A stretch of 64,000 nt of DNA from Candidatus Methylospira mobilis (GCF_009498235.1 NZ_CP044205.1:4279389-4343388), one strand, 5' to 3'; positions 44,681 through 54,611 are shown, counted from the first letter of the stretch. Numbers and translations are program-made. Notes: generated by a model from the sequence alone, not told the origin.

Positions 44681-45898
44681 TTATATTTGCTTATCTTCGC
44701 CCAGAAGAAGCTTTCCAAACTGCAGCGCCAAGCCGAATCGGCCTTCTGCGGTAAGACCTCCCTGCTCATAAGTTTCGATAATGGTCGATTCTCCATTGAT
44801 AATTCCACTTAACGATGCGCATGATACCGTTACAGTGCAATCCACATTATCAGCTCGCCCCGCTTCTATTCTTGGCGTACTCTGCGAGAAGTCCAGCGTC
44901 CATTCGCCTCCGGCCATGTCATAAATGACAAAATTAAGAATACCCTGCATGGCGCTGCAATCACCCTGCATGCCTGACAACATGTCATAAACACCCTGAA
45001 CGGTAATGCGGTTTTTGTTGATAGTTACCTTGCTATCGGCATCTTCTGGAAGGTTTTCAGAGTGATTTATTACCGGGCCACTGGAGTTTAGCGTGGAGTA
45101 ACCGATGCTCTCATGCAGAATATTAATTTTTTCAACAAGGTCGTTTGGAAAAAATCTTCTGGGAAGCGAGTTGCCTTTACCCACCGACTCGGTTGAAATC
45201 TCTTTTGATAGCCACACTTTAAAATCGCCCATTCCCTGATCATGGCGGATTTTAAATATCTCATCCAACAATGAGTCGCTCCAGCCTACTCCGATAAAGT
45301 CGAATAGTTTTGGCAATATTTCACCTGGTCTGGCAACGAGCGATTCGTAGGTAACTCTAAAACAGCGCGTATTGTTTTTCTCCTCGAAATCGAGCATCTT
45401 GATATTGCGATCCAGCCAGCTTTCCATTATTGCAGCAATAAAGTTATTCGATTTTCTTGATACGTAAGACGATAATTCAGGCATATATCCAAATGGGTTA
45501 AAGCGTATGCTGGAATGAACCACATCCAGGCAGTTTCTGTACAAACAGATGTATTTCGCATTTGGAAATACGTTTTCCAGCACAGGAAGGTAAGCAATAT
45601 TTTCCGTTGTTTTCTCGCACCACAGACGTTTTCCCTTGCCGAGCATATATCTATCCATTATGCTGCGAACGGTCGTTCGTGTTTCTGTGACTGCGCGTTG
45701 TTTTCTTTCCTCTTCCGTATCGGCCAGTTGTCCGACAGAATAATAAGCGCTATGGAATAATCTGTCGCAGAGCGCACCCAAACCCAGCTCAGGCGGGCTG
45801 CAGATATCCGGATGAGTATCGATGATGCAACGCAGCAAGGTCGAGCCGGAGCGTGGCAAAGACAATATAAAAATCGGAGTAGCCGTCGGCGCCGTCAT
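44681..45898 (-). CDS. Sulfotransferase with C-terminal SCP2-like domain (copy 2)
   Basis: Fusion protein of 405 residues. Residues 1-280 form a PAPS-dependent sulfotransferase with 5'-phosphosulfate loop LSLPRSGSTLLR (about 12-23) and 3'-phosphate region CLYRNCLDVVHSSIRFNPFG (about 118-137). Residues 300-400 resemble an SCP2 sterol-carrier domain (GGEWTLDFSQSTPRIEAG, SLSGIINGESTIIETYEQGG, then LALQFGKLLL), which may hold an acylated substrate. AAGG precedes ATG 45898. Promoter copy D lies 95 bases upstream of the start. Its paralogue at 51146 precedes the other NRPS gene, so each NRPS unit has its own copy. Probable role: sulfating the peptide or its acyl/hydroxyl group. Confidence 0.85.
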   Translation of the reverse strand: MTAPTATPIFILSLPRSGSTLLRCIIDTHPDICSPPELGLGALCDRLFHSAYYSVGQLADTEEERKQRAVTETRTTVRSIMDRYMLGKGKRLWCEKTTENIAYLPVLENVFPNAKYICLYRNCLDVVHSSIRFNPFGYMPELSSYVSRKSNNFIAAIMESWLDRNIKMLDFEEKNNTRCFRVTYESLVARPGEILPKLFDFIGVGWSDSLLDEIFKIRHDQGMGDFKVWLSKEISTESVGKGNSLPRRFFPNDLVEKINILHESIGYSTLNSSGPVINHSENLPEDADSKVTINKNRITVQGVYDMLSGMQGDCSAMQGILNFVIYDMAGGEWTLDFSQSTPRIEAGRADNVDCTVTVSCASLSGIINGESTIIETYEQGGLTAEGRFGLALQFGKLLLGEDKQI

Positions 45899-45970
45899 AG
45901 AGAACCTTCTTCATGCGCACTATAGAAAAAACTCTTCACTTGCTTGCCTCGTTTGAAAATTCGATACTGT

Positions 45971-45995
45971 ATATAAGTTCTTAATCTACTTATAT
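45971..45995 (-). other. Leader inverted repeat next to promoter D
   Basis: ATATAAGT (45971-45978) and ACTTATAT (45988-45995), perfect 8-bp arms with a 9-base loop, overlapping the -10 end of promoter D. Confidence 0.5.
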
Positions 45996-46021
45996 GACGA
46001 AGCAGTGTGGACGAACCCGTA
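45993..46021 (-). promoter_or_regulatory. Putative ECF-sigma promoter copy D (sulfotransferase 2/NRPS)
   Basis: Minus strand TACGGG (46021-46016), 16 bp, CGTCATA (45999-45993). Reads toward the sulfotransferase and the large NRPS operon. Confidence 0.75.
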
Positions 46022-46147
46022 TAGCCGATGCGAAGTTTTTATACGCGGAAGGCGGCGACTATGCCGCCACGATTTCGCTAGATCGCTCAAATCGAAACAC
46101 CGTACGTGAGCAATCGCCTATGCGCATCACCTTCAAATAAGGCTCTT

Positions 46148-47752
46148 TCAGACGCTCAGATGGAATTCCAGCTTCCCGTAAGGCCGTTGCGCATCCCTGA
46201 ATCCGCTGTTTCTGGCCGTATCCAGCACTTTGTCGGACTCTTTGATATATGGGTCCCCATCTTCCGGGGTCAGCGCCATGAAGTATTTCAACCAAGGCTC
46301 GCGTCCTATCGCATAAACGTAAACGCGTTCTGCGCCAACTGTAGACAGCAGCGTGGAGGCTGCCTTGGCGTCGCTGCCGTTCGACCGGCGCGACATATTG
46401 TGTTTGTGCTGCGGCTGCTGTGGGAGCAACGGACCGTAAACCCATGACAACGGAGCCCCCATGAACTCCATGCCGAGAAATACCGTTCCAACAGGTCCGA
46501 GAGCTTTGCAGAGGTGCTGGTACACGCGGTAGTCCAGGCAATTGGAATCGGCTGCGAACAAAATTTGCTCGGAACCGAAACGTACGATATAAGCGCTCTT
46601 TGCATGGGGAAGATCGCTGTGCTCCCCGAAAAAAGGCGCGCCGACAATTTCTCCGCCCGGAATGGAGATCGAATCCAGGGAGTCGATCTCGTATATGTTA
46701 CGAAATCCGATTTTCTGCGCCATCAGTTTCAACGAAACATCGCCGTAAAACATGCCTGAGCTTTTCGGAACGACCACACAGCCTATGCGATGCCGCAGCC
46801 GCAGCAACGACTCGAACACGAAATGATCATGATGCGCGTGAGATATCAGCACGAAGTCGATCTGGGCGGGTAAGTCCTGGAACGAGTAACGCTCGATTCC
46901 CCCTTCGCTGGGAATTACCGGTATGAAAGGATCGGTCAGAATCGAAACGCCATTGCATTCAACCAATACGCAGGCATGTCCGAAATAACGTATGCGTAGG
47001 GTGTTGCCGCACCAGGGCTCCCTTGCCGTCCCCGGCGCTTCCGTCAGCAATGGCAGCAGCCGGTAATCCTCGCTAGGGGGCAATCCCAGCAGTTCACGGA
47101 TTGCGCCTAACGGCTCGGCATGTGCGTCAAGTTCGAACAAACCGTCGACACGGGAATCTTCAAAAGGCAGCTGCCACTCAACGCTATCCGCCTGGGGCAA
47201 TCTCGGCGTACTCATGTAATAAGCGCGCGCATCGTCGTGCGTCTGGCTAAACAGTGTTAGCGACTGCAAATCCTTTCGATAATAACTGCTCGCGTATAGC
47301 ACGCTTTCCAGGCAACGGACATGGGGCCGCTCAAAATAGTCGTAAAGCAGCTCGACATACCCACCCAGGCATTCCGGTATCTTGCTGTAAAAGGCATTGA
47401 TTCCCTGACCGGTGGCTTCATTGACCAGCGTGTTCTGGAATTCGATCAGCGTTTTCGCGAATTCCAATGCACCGGTATGGTTATGCTGCAGGTCATGCAG
47501 TAGCGCTTCCACTTCGTGCGCACGCTCTGCGGCAACGTCCACAAACGGTCCGCCAAGCAACTTCGGGTTGTGGCTGGATTTGACATGGATCTCGGGATTT
47601 TGCAGATAGGATTCCAGGGTTTTAACCTGATAATTGGCCATGTGCAGGCAATGGGGGGCGGGCGAGAAAGTATGCGGCCACGCAACCCAGCGATTGACCA
47701 GTGCTTCGACGGCGGTATGATCCGCGAGCCGGTATAAAGTCGTATCCTTCAT
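46148..47752 (-). CDS. CmlA-like diiron/metallo-beta-lactamase-fold hydroxylase, candidate beta-hydroxylase
   Basis: Protein of 534 residues. An all-helical N-terminal half (about 1-240) precedes a metallo-beta-lactamase-fold domain with LISHAHHDHFVFES (HxHxDH), a glutamate in PFFGEHSDLPHAKSAY and an aspartate in ILFAADSNCLDYR. This two-part build and length match CmlA, the nonheme diiron oxygenase that beta-hydroxylates an amino acid bound to an NRPS carrier; I base this on motif order, not alignment. It sits between NRPS genes, starting 8 bases after the NRPS stop (TTG 47764 is an alternative start). Likely substrate: carrier-bound aspartate (giving beta-hydroxy-aspartate, an iron ligand) or the first residue. 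A plain MBL hydrolase is the alternative. Confidence 0.75.
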   Translation of the reverse strand: MKDTTLYRLADHTAVEALVNRWVAWPHTFSPAPHCLHMANYQVKTLESYLQNPEIHVKSSHNPKLLGGPFVDVAAERAHEVEALLHDLQHNHTGALEFAKTLIEFQNTLVNEATGQGINAFYSKIPECLGGYVELLYDYFERPHVRCLESVLYASSYYRKDLQSLTLFSQTHDDARAYYMSTPRLPQADSVEWQLPFEDSRVDGLFELDAHAEPLGAIRELLGLPPSEDYRLLPLLTEAPGTAREPWCGNTLRIRYFGHACVLVECNGVSILTDPFIPVIPSEGGIERYSFQDLPAQIDFVLISHAHHDHFVFESLLRLRHRIGCVVVPKSSGMFYGDVSLKLMAQKIGFRNIYEIDSLDSISIPGGEIVGAPFFGEHSDLPHAKSAYIVRFGSEQILFAADSNCLDYRVYQHLCKALGPVGTVFLGMEFMGAPLSWVYGPLLPQQPQHKHNMSRRSNGSDAKAASTLLSTVGAERVYVYAIGREPWLKYFMALTPEDGDPYIKESDKVLDTARNSGFRDAQRPYGKLEFHLSV

Positions 47753-47760
47753 TGTATTTC

Positions 47761-50700
47761 TCAAATCGCCAGGTCGTTTAATAAACGTTGCGCTTCTCCG
47801 TCCGGTAATTGCTCCAGTTCGGCCAGCAGCGCCAGCATTTCTTCGTCGGCCGGCTCCGACTGCTGCTGCATTAATATCTGGGATAACGTGTAAATGGTCG
47901 GTGCGTCGAAGAGTTCCGCAACGGAAATCTCGATGCCAAAGCGATCCTGGATACGGACGATAACTTGAATCGCGGATAAGGAATGCCCTCCGAGGTCGAA
48001 GAAATTGTCGTGAATATCGATATGCCCGGCTCCCAGTATTTCCTTCCAGATGGCGGCAACGGCCTCCTCAACCGGGTTTAGCGGAACTGCGCCGCTCCCG
48101 CTAAATCGTCCTTCGATTATCGGGACCGGCAGCGCGTTCCGATCCAGCTTGCCGTTAGTCATCAGCGGCAATTGCTCCAGGATGACGAAAGACGCGGGAA
48201 TCATATAATCCGGCAGCGTTTCCTTCAGATACGCGCGTAGTGTCTCGGATGCCGATATATTGCTTCCGGCAGGCGTCTGGCCGGCGGGTACGATATAAGC
48301 AGCAATGCGTTTATCTCCGGGACGATCTTCTCGAACCAGAACAGCGGTTTCCTTTACCAGCGGATGGCGCAGCAAGCGCATTTCGATCTCACCCGGCTCT
48401 ATGCGGAAACCGCGAATTTTTACCTGATTGTCCACGCGTCCTAAAAACTCGATCATGCCGTCAGCATGTCGGCGCGCCAGATCGCCGCTACGATACAACC
48501 GCGCGCCGTATTCTTCATAAGGGTTGGGAACGAATTTTTCCGCCGTCAGGCCAGGGCGTTGCAGGTAACCACGCGCCACACCGGCGCCGCCGATATAAAC
48601 CTCGCCCGGCACGCCGACCGGTGCAAAATTCATCTGCGGATCGAGAATATAAAGCTGATACCCCGCGATTGGCGCCCCGATCGACACCGCGCGGTCGATG
48701 TTTCCATCCTGCGGGTGCGTTTTATAAACACTGCACCAAACAGTTGCTTCGGTTGGTCCGTATTCGTTGTACAAAATCGTACCAGGCAAACGCTGATAGT
48801 GCTGCTTTATCAGCGTCGTAGGGCAGGTTTCGCCGGCAACGATTACACAGCGCAAGGAGTTTGTCTGATCCGCTTTGCAGCTTTCGAGCAGCAGTCCGTA
48901 CAATGACGGCAGACATAGCAAATGACTGGGGCGGTCGCGTTCAATAGCTGCGGCCAGGGAGTTGGGCTCCTGATGCTTCCCTTCCTGTGCGATACACAAA
49001 CGGCCGCCATGACTGAGGGTCCAGAATATCCCGGCTACCGAGCTGTCGAACGCAAACGAAGAAAGCAGCATAAACCCTTCGGGCTGTTCTCCATACTCCC
49101 GGAGGCGGGCTGCGGTGGATGCGGCTGCATTGGCATGGCTGACCAGCACCGCTTTGGGTTTGCCGGTAGAGCCAGAGGTGTAGATCAGATATGCGGCTTG
49201 CTGCGCCGAAACCGGCCTATACGGCGGGCAGGAGCGGTCATCGCCGCTGACCCGGAGTTCTACCGCTTCAGCGTCATCCAGACAAAGCGTTGGTATTTCA
49301 GTCCGTAAGCGCGCTTTCAAATGGGCTTGCGTTAATAGCAACCCAGCCGCGCAATCTCGTAACAACGCGTCGAGCCTTTCCGGGGGGGCGGACGGATCGA
49401 GAGGCACATAAGCGCCGCCGGCCTTGAGAATCGCAATCATGCCGACGATAGCTTCAATCGAGCGTTCCGCACATAACCCGACGCGCATTTCCGGCACGAT
49501 TCCCTGCAACCGCAACAGCCGGGCCCATTGTTCCGCGCGCCGGTTTAATTCGCAATAGCTCAGTTGGCGGTCGCCGCAGATGACCGCTATTTGTTCCGGC
49601 TGCGCGAGCGCCACGGCTTCAAAGCGTTCGTGCAGCATACCATCATCGCAGGACAACAATGCAGCGCCGTGGCTCCAGTCGCTCAGTTGGCGATACTCTT
49701 TTTCCGTCAATAACGGCAAATCGCCGACGCGCGTTTCCGGCTGCGCCGCAATAGTTTTCAGCAGCGTTCCGAAGTGAGTAGCCATGCGTTCGATGGTGTT
49801 TTTTTCGAACAGATCGGTACTGTATTCGAAAGCCGCATCGAATCCGTCGTTATCCTCGGTAATATGAAAAGTCAGATCGGATTTGGCGCTGCCGAAATCG
49901 ATAGGCAGATAGCGTACCTGTAAACCGGGGACTTCCCATTTACCTGAAGGCATATTGTGCATGACAAATATGACCTGAAAATAGGGGCTGTAACTGCGAT
50001 CGCGCATCGGGTTCAACTCTTCGACCAGTTTCTCGAACGGCAAGTCCTGATATTCCTGAGCCTCCAATGAAACGGTTCTCATCCGCCTGAGAAAATCAGT
50101 AAATCTGGGGTTTTCAGCCAGCTCCGCCCTTAATACCAGCATGTTGGCAAACAGTCCGATCAAGGCCTCGAATTCAGGGCGGCTGCGGTTAGCTACGGAA
50201 GCGCCAATGCAAAAATCCTGTTGCCCGCTATAGCGGTGCAACAGGACGCTGAACACAGAAACCAATGTGACAAACAGTGTTGCACCCTGTTTGCGGCTGA
50301 TTTCCCGGAGGCGTTCAGCCAGCAAACGATCGACGCGGAACGAATAAACCGCGCCGGCCCCGCTCTGTATCGGGGGGCGAGGTCGGTCGGTCGGGAGTTC
50401 CAGCAACGCAGGAACATCCGCCAGTTGCCGACGCCAATACGCCACCAGCTTTTCCAGCCGTTCGCCTTGCAACTGCTGTCGTTGCCAATACGCATAATCC
50501 GCGTACTGGATTGGCACGGGAGGTAACGCCGGCAAACGATTTTCTGCAAACGAGAGGTAAAGCGTCGCAAACTCCTCGAACAGAACCGCGGCCGACCAGC
50601 CGTCGAATACAATATGATGCAAGGTGAACAGCAATACATATTCTTGCTTGCCCAAATCCAGCAGATTCACGCGCAGCAGTGGCCCGTTTTGTAAGTCGAA

Positions 50701-51156
50701 GCGGTAAGCGCCGTCTTCGCGCGCACGGCGCAGCACTTCGGGCTCCTGTTCCTGCGGAGGCAAGGCGCTTAAATCCTGTACTTCGATTTCAATCGGCAAC
50801 TCGGGCCGGATTATCTGAATGGCTTGATCTCCGGCCAGGTCGAATTTGGTTCGCAGAATTTCATGACGGCGTACGATTTCATTGACGGTTAATGTCAGCA
50901 ACGGGATATTCAACTGACCGCTAAGATGCAGGGCTGTAGGAATGTTATAAGCAACATTTGCGCTGTCCATTCGGCTGAGAAACCACAAGCGCTGCTGCGG
51001 GAAAGACAACAGCGCGGGGTCAGCGACAGGCCGTTTCGTTATGGTTTCGCTGCCAGCCGCCGCCGTCAGACGTCCTCGCAGCTGTTTTTCCAGTAACGCC
51101 CGCTTAGCCGCTGAAAGCTTTGCTTTTTGTTCGGCAGGGTCTTGATTAGTCTGCAT
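47761..51156 (-). CDS. Monomodular NRPS: C-A-PCP
   Basis: Nonribosomal peptide synthetase of about 1131-1144 residues. The condensation domain (LSFPQQRLWFLSRMD; HHIVFDGW near residue 190) may be a starter type accepting a fatty acyl group. The adenylation domain (A3 YTSGSTGKPKAV near 665) gives code DSACIAEVWK by alignment to GrsA; this partly resembles the histidine code I recall for bacitracin synthetase but is not a confident match. The carrier protein is DNFFDLGGHSLSAI near 1065. No thioesterase, so the product must pass to another NRPS. The start is ATG 51156 or 51195; both overlap the sulfotransferase end. Its A domain is unlike the three aspartate-type copies. Confidence 0.93.
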   Translation of the reverse strand: MQTNQDPAEQKAKLSAAKRALLEKQLRGRLTAAAGSETITKRPVADPALLSFPQQRLWFLSRMDSANVAYNIPTALHLSGQLNIPLLTLTVNEIVRRHEILRTKFDLAGDQAIQIIRPELPIEIEVQDLSALPPQEQEPEVLRRAREDGAYRFDLQNGPLLRVNLLDLGKQEYVLLFTLHHIVFDGWSAAVLFEEFATLYLSFAENRLPALPPVPIQYADYAYWQRQQLQGERLEKLVAYWRRQLADVPALLELPTDRPRPPIQSGAGAVYSFRVDRLLAERLREISRKQGATLFVTLVSVFSVLLHRYSGQQDFCIGASVANRSRPEFEALIGLFANMLVLRAELAENPRFTDFLRRMRTVSLEAQEYQDLPFEKLVEELNPMRDRSYSPYFQVIFVMHNMPSGKWEVPGLQVRYLPIDFGSAKSDLTFHITEDNDGFDAAFEYSTDLFEKNTIERMATHFGTLLKTIAAQPETRVGDLPLLTEKEYRQLSDWSHGAALLSCDDGMLHERFEAVALAQPEQIAVICGDRQLSYCELNRRAEQWARLLRLQGIVPEMRVGLCAERSIEAIVGMIAILKAGGAYVPLDPSAPPERLDALLRDCAAGLLLTQAHLKARLRTEIPTLCLDDAEAVELRVSGDDRSCPPYRPVSAQQAAYLIYTSGSTGKPKAVLVSHANAAASTAARLREYGEQPEGFMLLSSFAFDSSVAGIFWTLSHGGRLCIAQEGKHQEPNSLAAAIERDRPSHLLCLPSLYGLLLESCKADQTNSLRCVIVAGETCPTTLIKQHYQRLPGTILYNEYGPTEATVWCSVYKTHPQDGNIDRAVSIGAPIAGYQLYILDPQMNFAPVGVPGEVYIGGAGVARGYLQRPGLTAEKFVPNPYEEYGARLYRSGDLARRHADGMIEFLGRVDNQVKIRGFRIEPGEIEMRLLRHPLVKETAVLVREDRPGDKRIAAYIVPAGQTPAGSNISASETLRAYLKETLPDYMIPASFVILEQLPLMTNGKLDRNALPVPIIEGRFSGSGAVPLNPVEEAVAAIWKEILGAGHIDIHDNFFDLGGHSLSAIQVIVRIQDRFGIEISVAELFDAPTIYTLSQILMQQQSEPADEEMLALLAELEQLPDGEAQRLLNDLAI

Positions 51157-52405
51157 CTTCTGTTCTCTTAAGTTTTCTGCGGTCGTTTTTTTCATGGCCG
51201 CCTAAAAGCAGCGTTCCGAACTGTATTGTCAAACTCAAATCGCCGGACGAAGCAACCTCTCCCTGTTCATAAGCGTCAATAACCGTCATCTTTCCGTCAA
51301 GAATATCGGCCATCGAAGAGCCGGAAATCGTCAATGTACAATTCGCATTACCGGCGCAACCGCTTTCTATTGTTGGCGATGCACCGGAGAAATCCAATCG
51401 CCATTCGCCCCCGTTTGCGCCTTGAACAATCAGATTACAGACGCCGCGCAACGATTCCAATTCGTCTTTTTTACGCGTCAAGATGCCGGAAATTTCTTCA
51501 GTGGCGATCTGCCTTTTATTGCCGGTCCCATTGTCGGAATTTACGGCTGAAGTATCGCTCAGCGTTTTGCTGGAAGCGTAGTAGCTCATCACCGGAGGGT
51601 AGCCGATTTTTTCATGCAGTTGATCGGCCTTTTGAACGAGATCTTTCGGTAAACGGGATTTTGGTATTGCACTGCCCTTGCCGACGGAATCTTTTGAAAT
51701 CGCTTTTGACAGCCATACCTTGATATCGCCTTCGCCGCGATCGTGGGGCGTAGTGAAGATCGCCTCCAGTAAAGCGTCATTCCAGTCCGCGCCGAGAAAT
51801 TCGAATAAGTACGGGAGCACGGCTTTCGGATCGGCGACCAGCGTTTCGTAACGTACTCGAAAACAGCGGGTATGGTTTTCGGTTTCGAAATCGAGCTGTT
51901 TGCGGTTGGTTTCCAGCCACCCCTCCATCATTGCCGCGACAAAGTTGTCGGGCCGTCTGCCGACAAAAGGCGCTAGTTCCGGCATATATCCCAACGGATT
52001 GAAGCGTATGCAGGAATGCACCACATCCAGGCAGTTCCGATAAAGACAGACATAGCGCGCGTCTGGAAAAATTTTTTCGATGATCGGCAAGTAACTCGTA
52101 TTTTCCGTGGTCTTTTCGCACCACTGTTTTTTACCCTTGCCGAGCGTGTAACGCGCCATCAGGCCACTCACGACTAGCCGCGTTTCCTCGATTGCAACCC
52201 GTTCCTTTTCACATTCCGAACCGGTCAGCTGCCCGAGCGAATAATAAACGCTACGAAACAGCCGCTCGCACAGTGCGCCCAGATCAAGCTGGGGCGGGCT
52301 GCAGATATCCGGATGGGTATCGACGATGCAGCGCAGCAAGGTCGAGCCGGAACGCGGGGATGACAATATAAAAATGGGCGGAACCGTTACTGCCGTCGTC
52401 ATCAT
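51146..52405 (-). CDS. Sulfotransferase with C-terminal SCP2-like domain (copy 1)
   Basis: About 419 residues, a close paralogue of the copy at 44681. The 5' PAPS loop is LSSPRSGSTLLR and the 3' region CLYRNCLDVVHSCIRFNPLG. The central VWLSKAISKDSVGKGSA is shared with the paralogue, and the C-terminal SCP2-like part is GGEWRLDFSGASPTIESG. ATG 52405 follows GGAGTCATCA; the open frame reaches 52429. It overlaps the downstream NRPS start, so sulfotransferase and NRPS are translated together. Promoter copy B lies 95 bases upstream, the same leader length as copy 2. PAPS could come from the APS kinase encoded just upstream. Confidence 0.85.
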   Translation of the reverse strand: MMTTAVTVPPIFILSSPRSGSTLLRCIVDTHPDICSPPQLDLGALCERLFRSVYYSLGQLTGSECEKERVAIEETRLVVSGLMARYTLGKGKKQWCEKTTENTSYLPIIEKIFPDARYVCLYRNCLDVVHSCIRFNPLGYMPELAPFVGRRPDNFVAAMMEGWLETNRKQLDFETENHTRCFRVRYETLVADPKAVLPYLFEFLGADWNDALLEAIFTTPHDRGEGDIKVWLSKAISKDSVGKGSAIPKSRLPKDLVQKADQLHEKIGYPPVMSYYASSKTLSDTSAVNSDNGTGNKRQIATEEISGILTRKKDELESLRGVCNLIVQGANGGEWRLDFSGASPTIESGCAGNANCTLTISGSSMADILDGKMTVIDAYEQGEVASSGDLSLTIQFGTLLLGGHEKNDRRKLKRTEDAD

Positions 52406-52477
52406 TGATGACTCCATACGTACGCACAACCGGAAATACTCATAACGCGCTCGTTTCCTGAAAAGGGTTGATAACGA

Positions 52478-52496
52478 ATATAGCTGTTCGCTATAT
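52478..52496 (-). other. Leader hairpin after promoter B
   Basis: ATATAGC (52478-52484) and GCTATAT (52490-52496), perfect 7-bp arms with a 5-base loop, starting 3 bases after the -10 of promoter B. Confidence 0.5.
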
Positions 52497-52499
52497 CCT

Positions 52500-52528
52500 T
52501 ATGACGAAAAGTTAAGGCGGAACCCGTA
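52500..52528 (-). promoter_or_regulatory. Putative ECF-sigma promoter copy B (sulfotransferase 1/NRPS)
   Basis: Minus strand TACGGG (52528-52523), 16 bp, CGTCATA (52506-52500). Confidence 0.75.
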
Positions 52529-52693
52529 CGAGTGAAGTAAAATTTTCAATGGCAATATGGATGTATTCTTTGTAATTATTCAGCCAGTGGAACCAGCTAC
52601 ATGGTCGCTGGTTTTAAATTGGCCGCGCACGAGCCTTCGGCTGAAACAATTTTGCAGGAGCAGGCAATGGTAGCTGAATAGTTACCGTTCTTT

Positions 52694-53305
52694 TCAGATC
52701 ACAAAGTCGATATTGGGCAATACGCCGCGCTGGTGCAGATAGGCGATAATCCGGTCCGCGCAATCGTTCAGATCCTCCTCACCGGTCATGATGATGAGTT
52801 CGGGATTTTGCGGTTCCTCATAAGCAGACGAGATGCCGGTAAATTCCTTGATTTCGCCTTGTCTCGCTTTTAAATACAGTCCTTTGACGTCGCGCTGCTC
52901 GCAAACGCGCAGCGGCGCGTTGCAAAATATTTCAATAAACTCGCCAGCAGCCAGCGCGCGCACCATTTGACGATCCGCCCGATAGGGAGAAATAAACGCG
53001 GTCAGCACGATGACGCCGGCATCCATGAACAGTTTTGCGGTTTCGCCGATGCGGCGGATATTTTCCTTGCGCTGTTCCGGGCTGAAGCCGAGATCGGAAC
53101 AGAGTCCATGCCTGACGTTGTCGCCGTCGAGCACGTAAGTCCGGCAGCCGTTTTGAAATAGAATTTCCTCGACGCGATGCGCCAGCGTTGATTTGCCCGC
53201 GCCGGACAAACCGGTAAACCAAAGGATAAAGCTGCGATGACCGTTTTGCAGTTCGCGCTGCTGTCTGGAAATAATGGGCTGATGCCATACGATATTTTCT
53301 TTCAT
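52694..53305 (-). CDS. cysC: Adenylyl-sulfate (APS) kinase
   Basis: Cytosolic kinase, 203 residues, converting APS and ATP to PAPS, the donor used by sulfotransferases. P-loop [11 protein letters not shown] (about 33-43), signature [16 protein letters not shown] (about 62-77), and [14 protein letters not shown] of the substrate lid. [10 protein letters not shown] near the end is typical. ATG 53305 overlaps the PepSY stop (ATGA); the frame is open upstream but only as a shadow of that gene. No ATP-sulfurylase gene is adjacent, so APS must come from elsewhere. Location directly upstream of a sulfotransferase points to a dedicated supply for the cluster. Confidence 0.95.
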   Translation of the reverse strand: MKENIVWHQPIISRQQRELQNGHRSFILWFTGLSGAGKSTLAHRVEEILFQNGCRTYVLDGDNVRHGLCSDLGFSPEQRKENIRRIGETAKLFMDAGVIVLTAFISPYRADRQMVRALAAGEFIEIFCNAPLRVCEQRDVKGLYLKARQGEIKEFTGISSAYEEPQNPELIIMTGEEDLNDCADRIIAYLHQRGVLPNIDFVI

Positions 53306-54516
53306 GCTGTGATTCTCGAGTGAATAATGCGCGCTCTGCGTTTGCGCAGCCAGATAATGATGCCGGTAACGGAGAGCATGACGATGGCCAGACCCCGCAC
53401 GCAGTAGGGCAGGCCAAACACGTCGGCTTCGTGCAGCGCTTCCAGCCACGCGCTCGCGGTATAGCCGGAATACTGTGTTGCAGGTAATTGAATGCTTAAT
53501 AGTTGTCCGCTATACATATCGAAATCGAGCTCCGTGTCGCCATTTTTATCTCGGATGTAGAGGCTGCTTTTGATTCTATAATGATAGCGTCCCAGCCCTT
53601 CCCGGCGGTACAAGGCGACGGCGGTATCCACCGTAAATCCGTGTGTTTTGGCCTGCTCCTGCATCAAGCGCCCGGCTGTAGTCTGGGCTTCGCGCCAGCC
53701 CATCGGCGAGGTGCGGTTTCGAGGGGGCGATGCGATCTGCGCGTCTGCCGGCGGCAGATTGAAGAGTGTACGCATGACCGGCTGGTAAACCGGGTCATGA
53801 AGACTAAAGCCGACGCTGGACCAGGCGAAGATCAGCAGTATCAGCCACAGCCATAGCCCGCCGGCGCGATGCAGGTCGAAGTTGACGCGGTAAATGGATG
53901 AGCGCCATTTAACCAGCCAGGCCGGTTTCCAGCGTTGCCAGAAATTCCGCTGTTTCTGTGCCGCCTCCTTGACCATGCAAGGAGGGTTGCCCGGTTCAGC
54001 GCTGCCTGGCTTTTTTCTTCTGATTGGAAAAGTCAGATAAAACGCAACGAAACAATCGAGCGTCCATAGCAGTGCGACGATACCCAGCATCAGGTTCATA
54101 TGCAGCCAGTAAACGAACGGCATCAGATTGTCGATACCGGTCGGCAGGACTCCCACTGTGCGCCGCCCGAGTTCACGGCCGCTTGCGGCGTCGATAATGA
54201 ATTGATTAAAGCCTAATTGATAAGGCTTTCCTGTTGCCGGATCGATTTTGGGAATGAAACCGACCAACGCCGATCCGGATGAGTTGATCACAACCGCCCC
54301 GACGCTGGTTTGCGGCAGCAGATCCTGCACGGCAAGCGCCAGTTCGCCGGGCTTAAGCGGCGTCGATTGATTTGCCGGAAAAAGCTGCGGTGTAAGCGCA
54401 TGATTGATTTCCTGTAGAAACGCCAGCAGGCTGCCGGTCAATCCGACCAGGATCAAAAATTCTGCAGTGGCGAGGCCGTCCCAGCGCTGTATCAATACCC
54501 AGAAATGGCGGGTCAT
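53302..54516 (-). CDS. PepSY-associated membrane protein (copy 2)
   Basis: About 404 residues, a paralogue of the protein at 26527. Membrane helices: [58 protein letters not shown] and [19 protein letters not shown]. Compared with copy 1 it lacks several residues near the final helix ([13 protein letters not shown] versus FGLPYRIFVSVAGLAIV), suggesting a small deletion. It starts 145 bases after promoter copy C and is translationally coupled to cysC. A possible ferric-siderophore reductase-type role is inferred from family context. Confidence 0.87.
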   Translation of the reverse strand: MTRHFWVLIQRWDGLATAEFLILVGLTGSLLAFLQEINHALTPQLFPANQSTPLKPGELALAVQDLLPQTSVGAVVINSSGSALVGFIPKIDPATGKPYQLGFNQFIIDAASGRELGRRTVGVLPTGIDNLMPFVYWLHMNLMLGIVALLWTLDCFVAFYLTFPIRRKKPGSAEPGNPPCMVKEAAQKQRNFWQRWKPAWLVKWRSSIYRVNFDLHRAGGLWLWLILLIFAWSSVGFSLHDPVYQPVMRTLFNLPPADAQIASPPRNRTSPMGWREAQTTAGRLMQEQAKTHGFTVDTAVALYRREGLGRYHYRIKSSLYIRDKNGDTELDFDMYSGQLLSIQLPATQYSGYTASAWLEALHEADVFGLPYCVRGLAIVMLSVTGIIIWLRKRRARIIHSRITA

Positions 54517-54611
54517 ATTGTGCTTTCAAGTTTCATATGTTCCTCTGAAGCGTAGGCATGAAGGTAAAACTGCACGCGTCCATGTTTTTTGATGCAGCCA
54601 TTTGCCGATAC

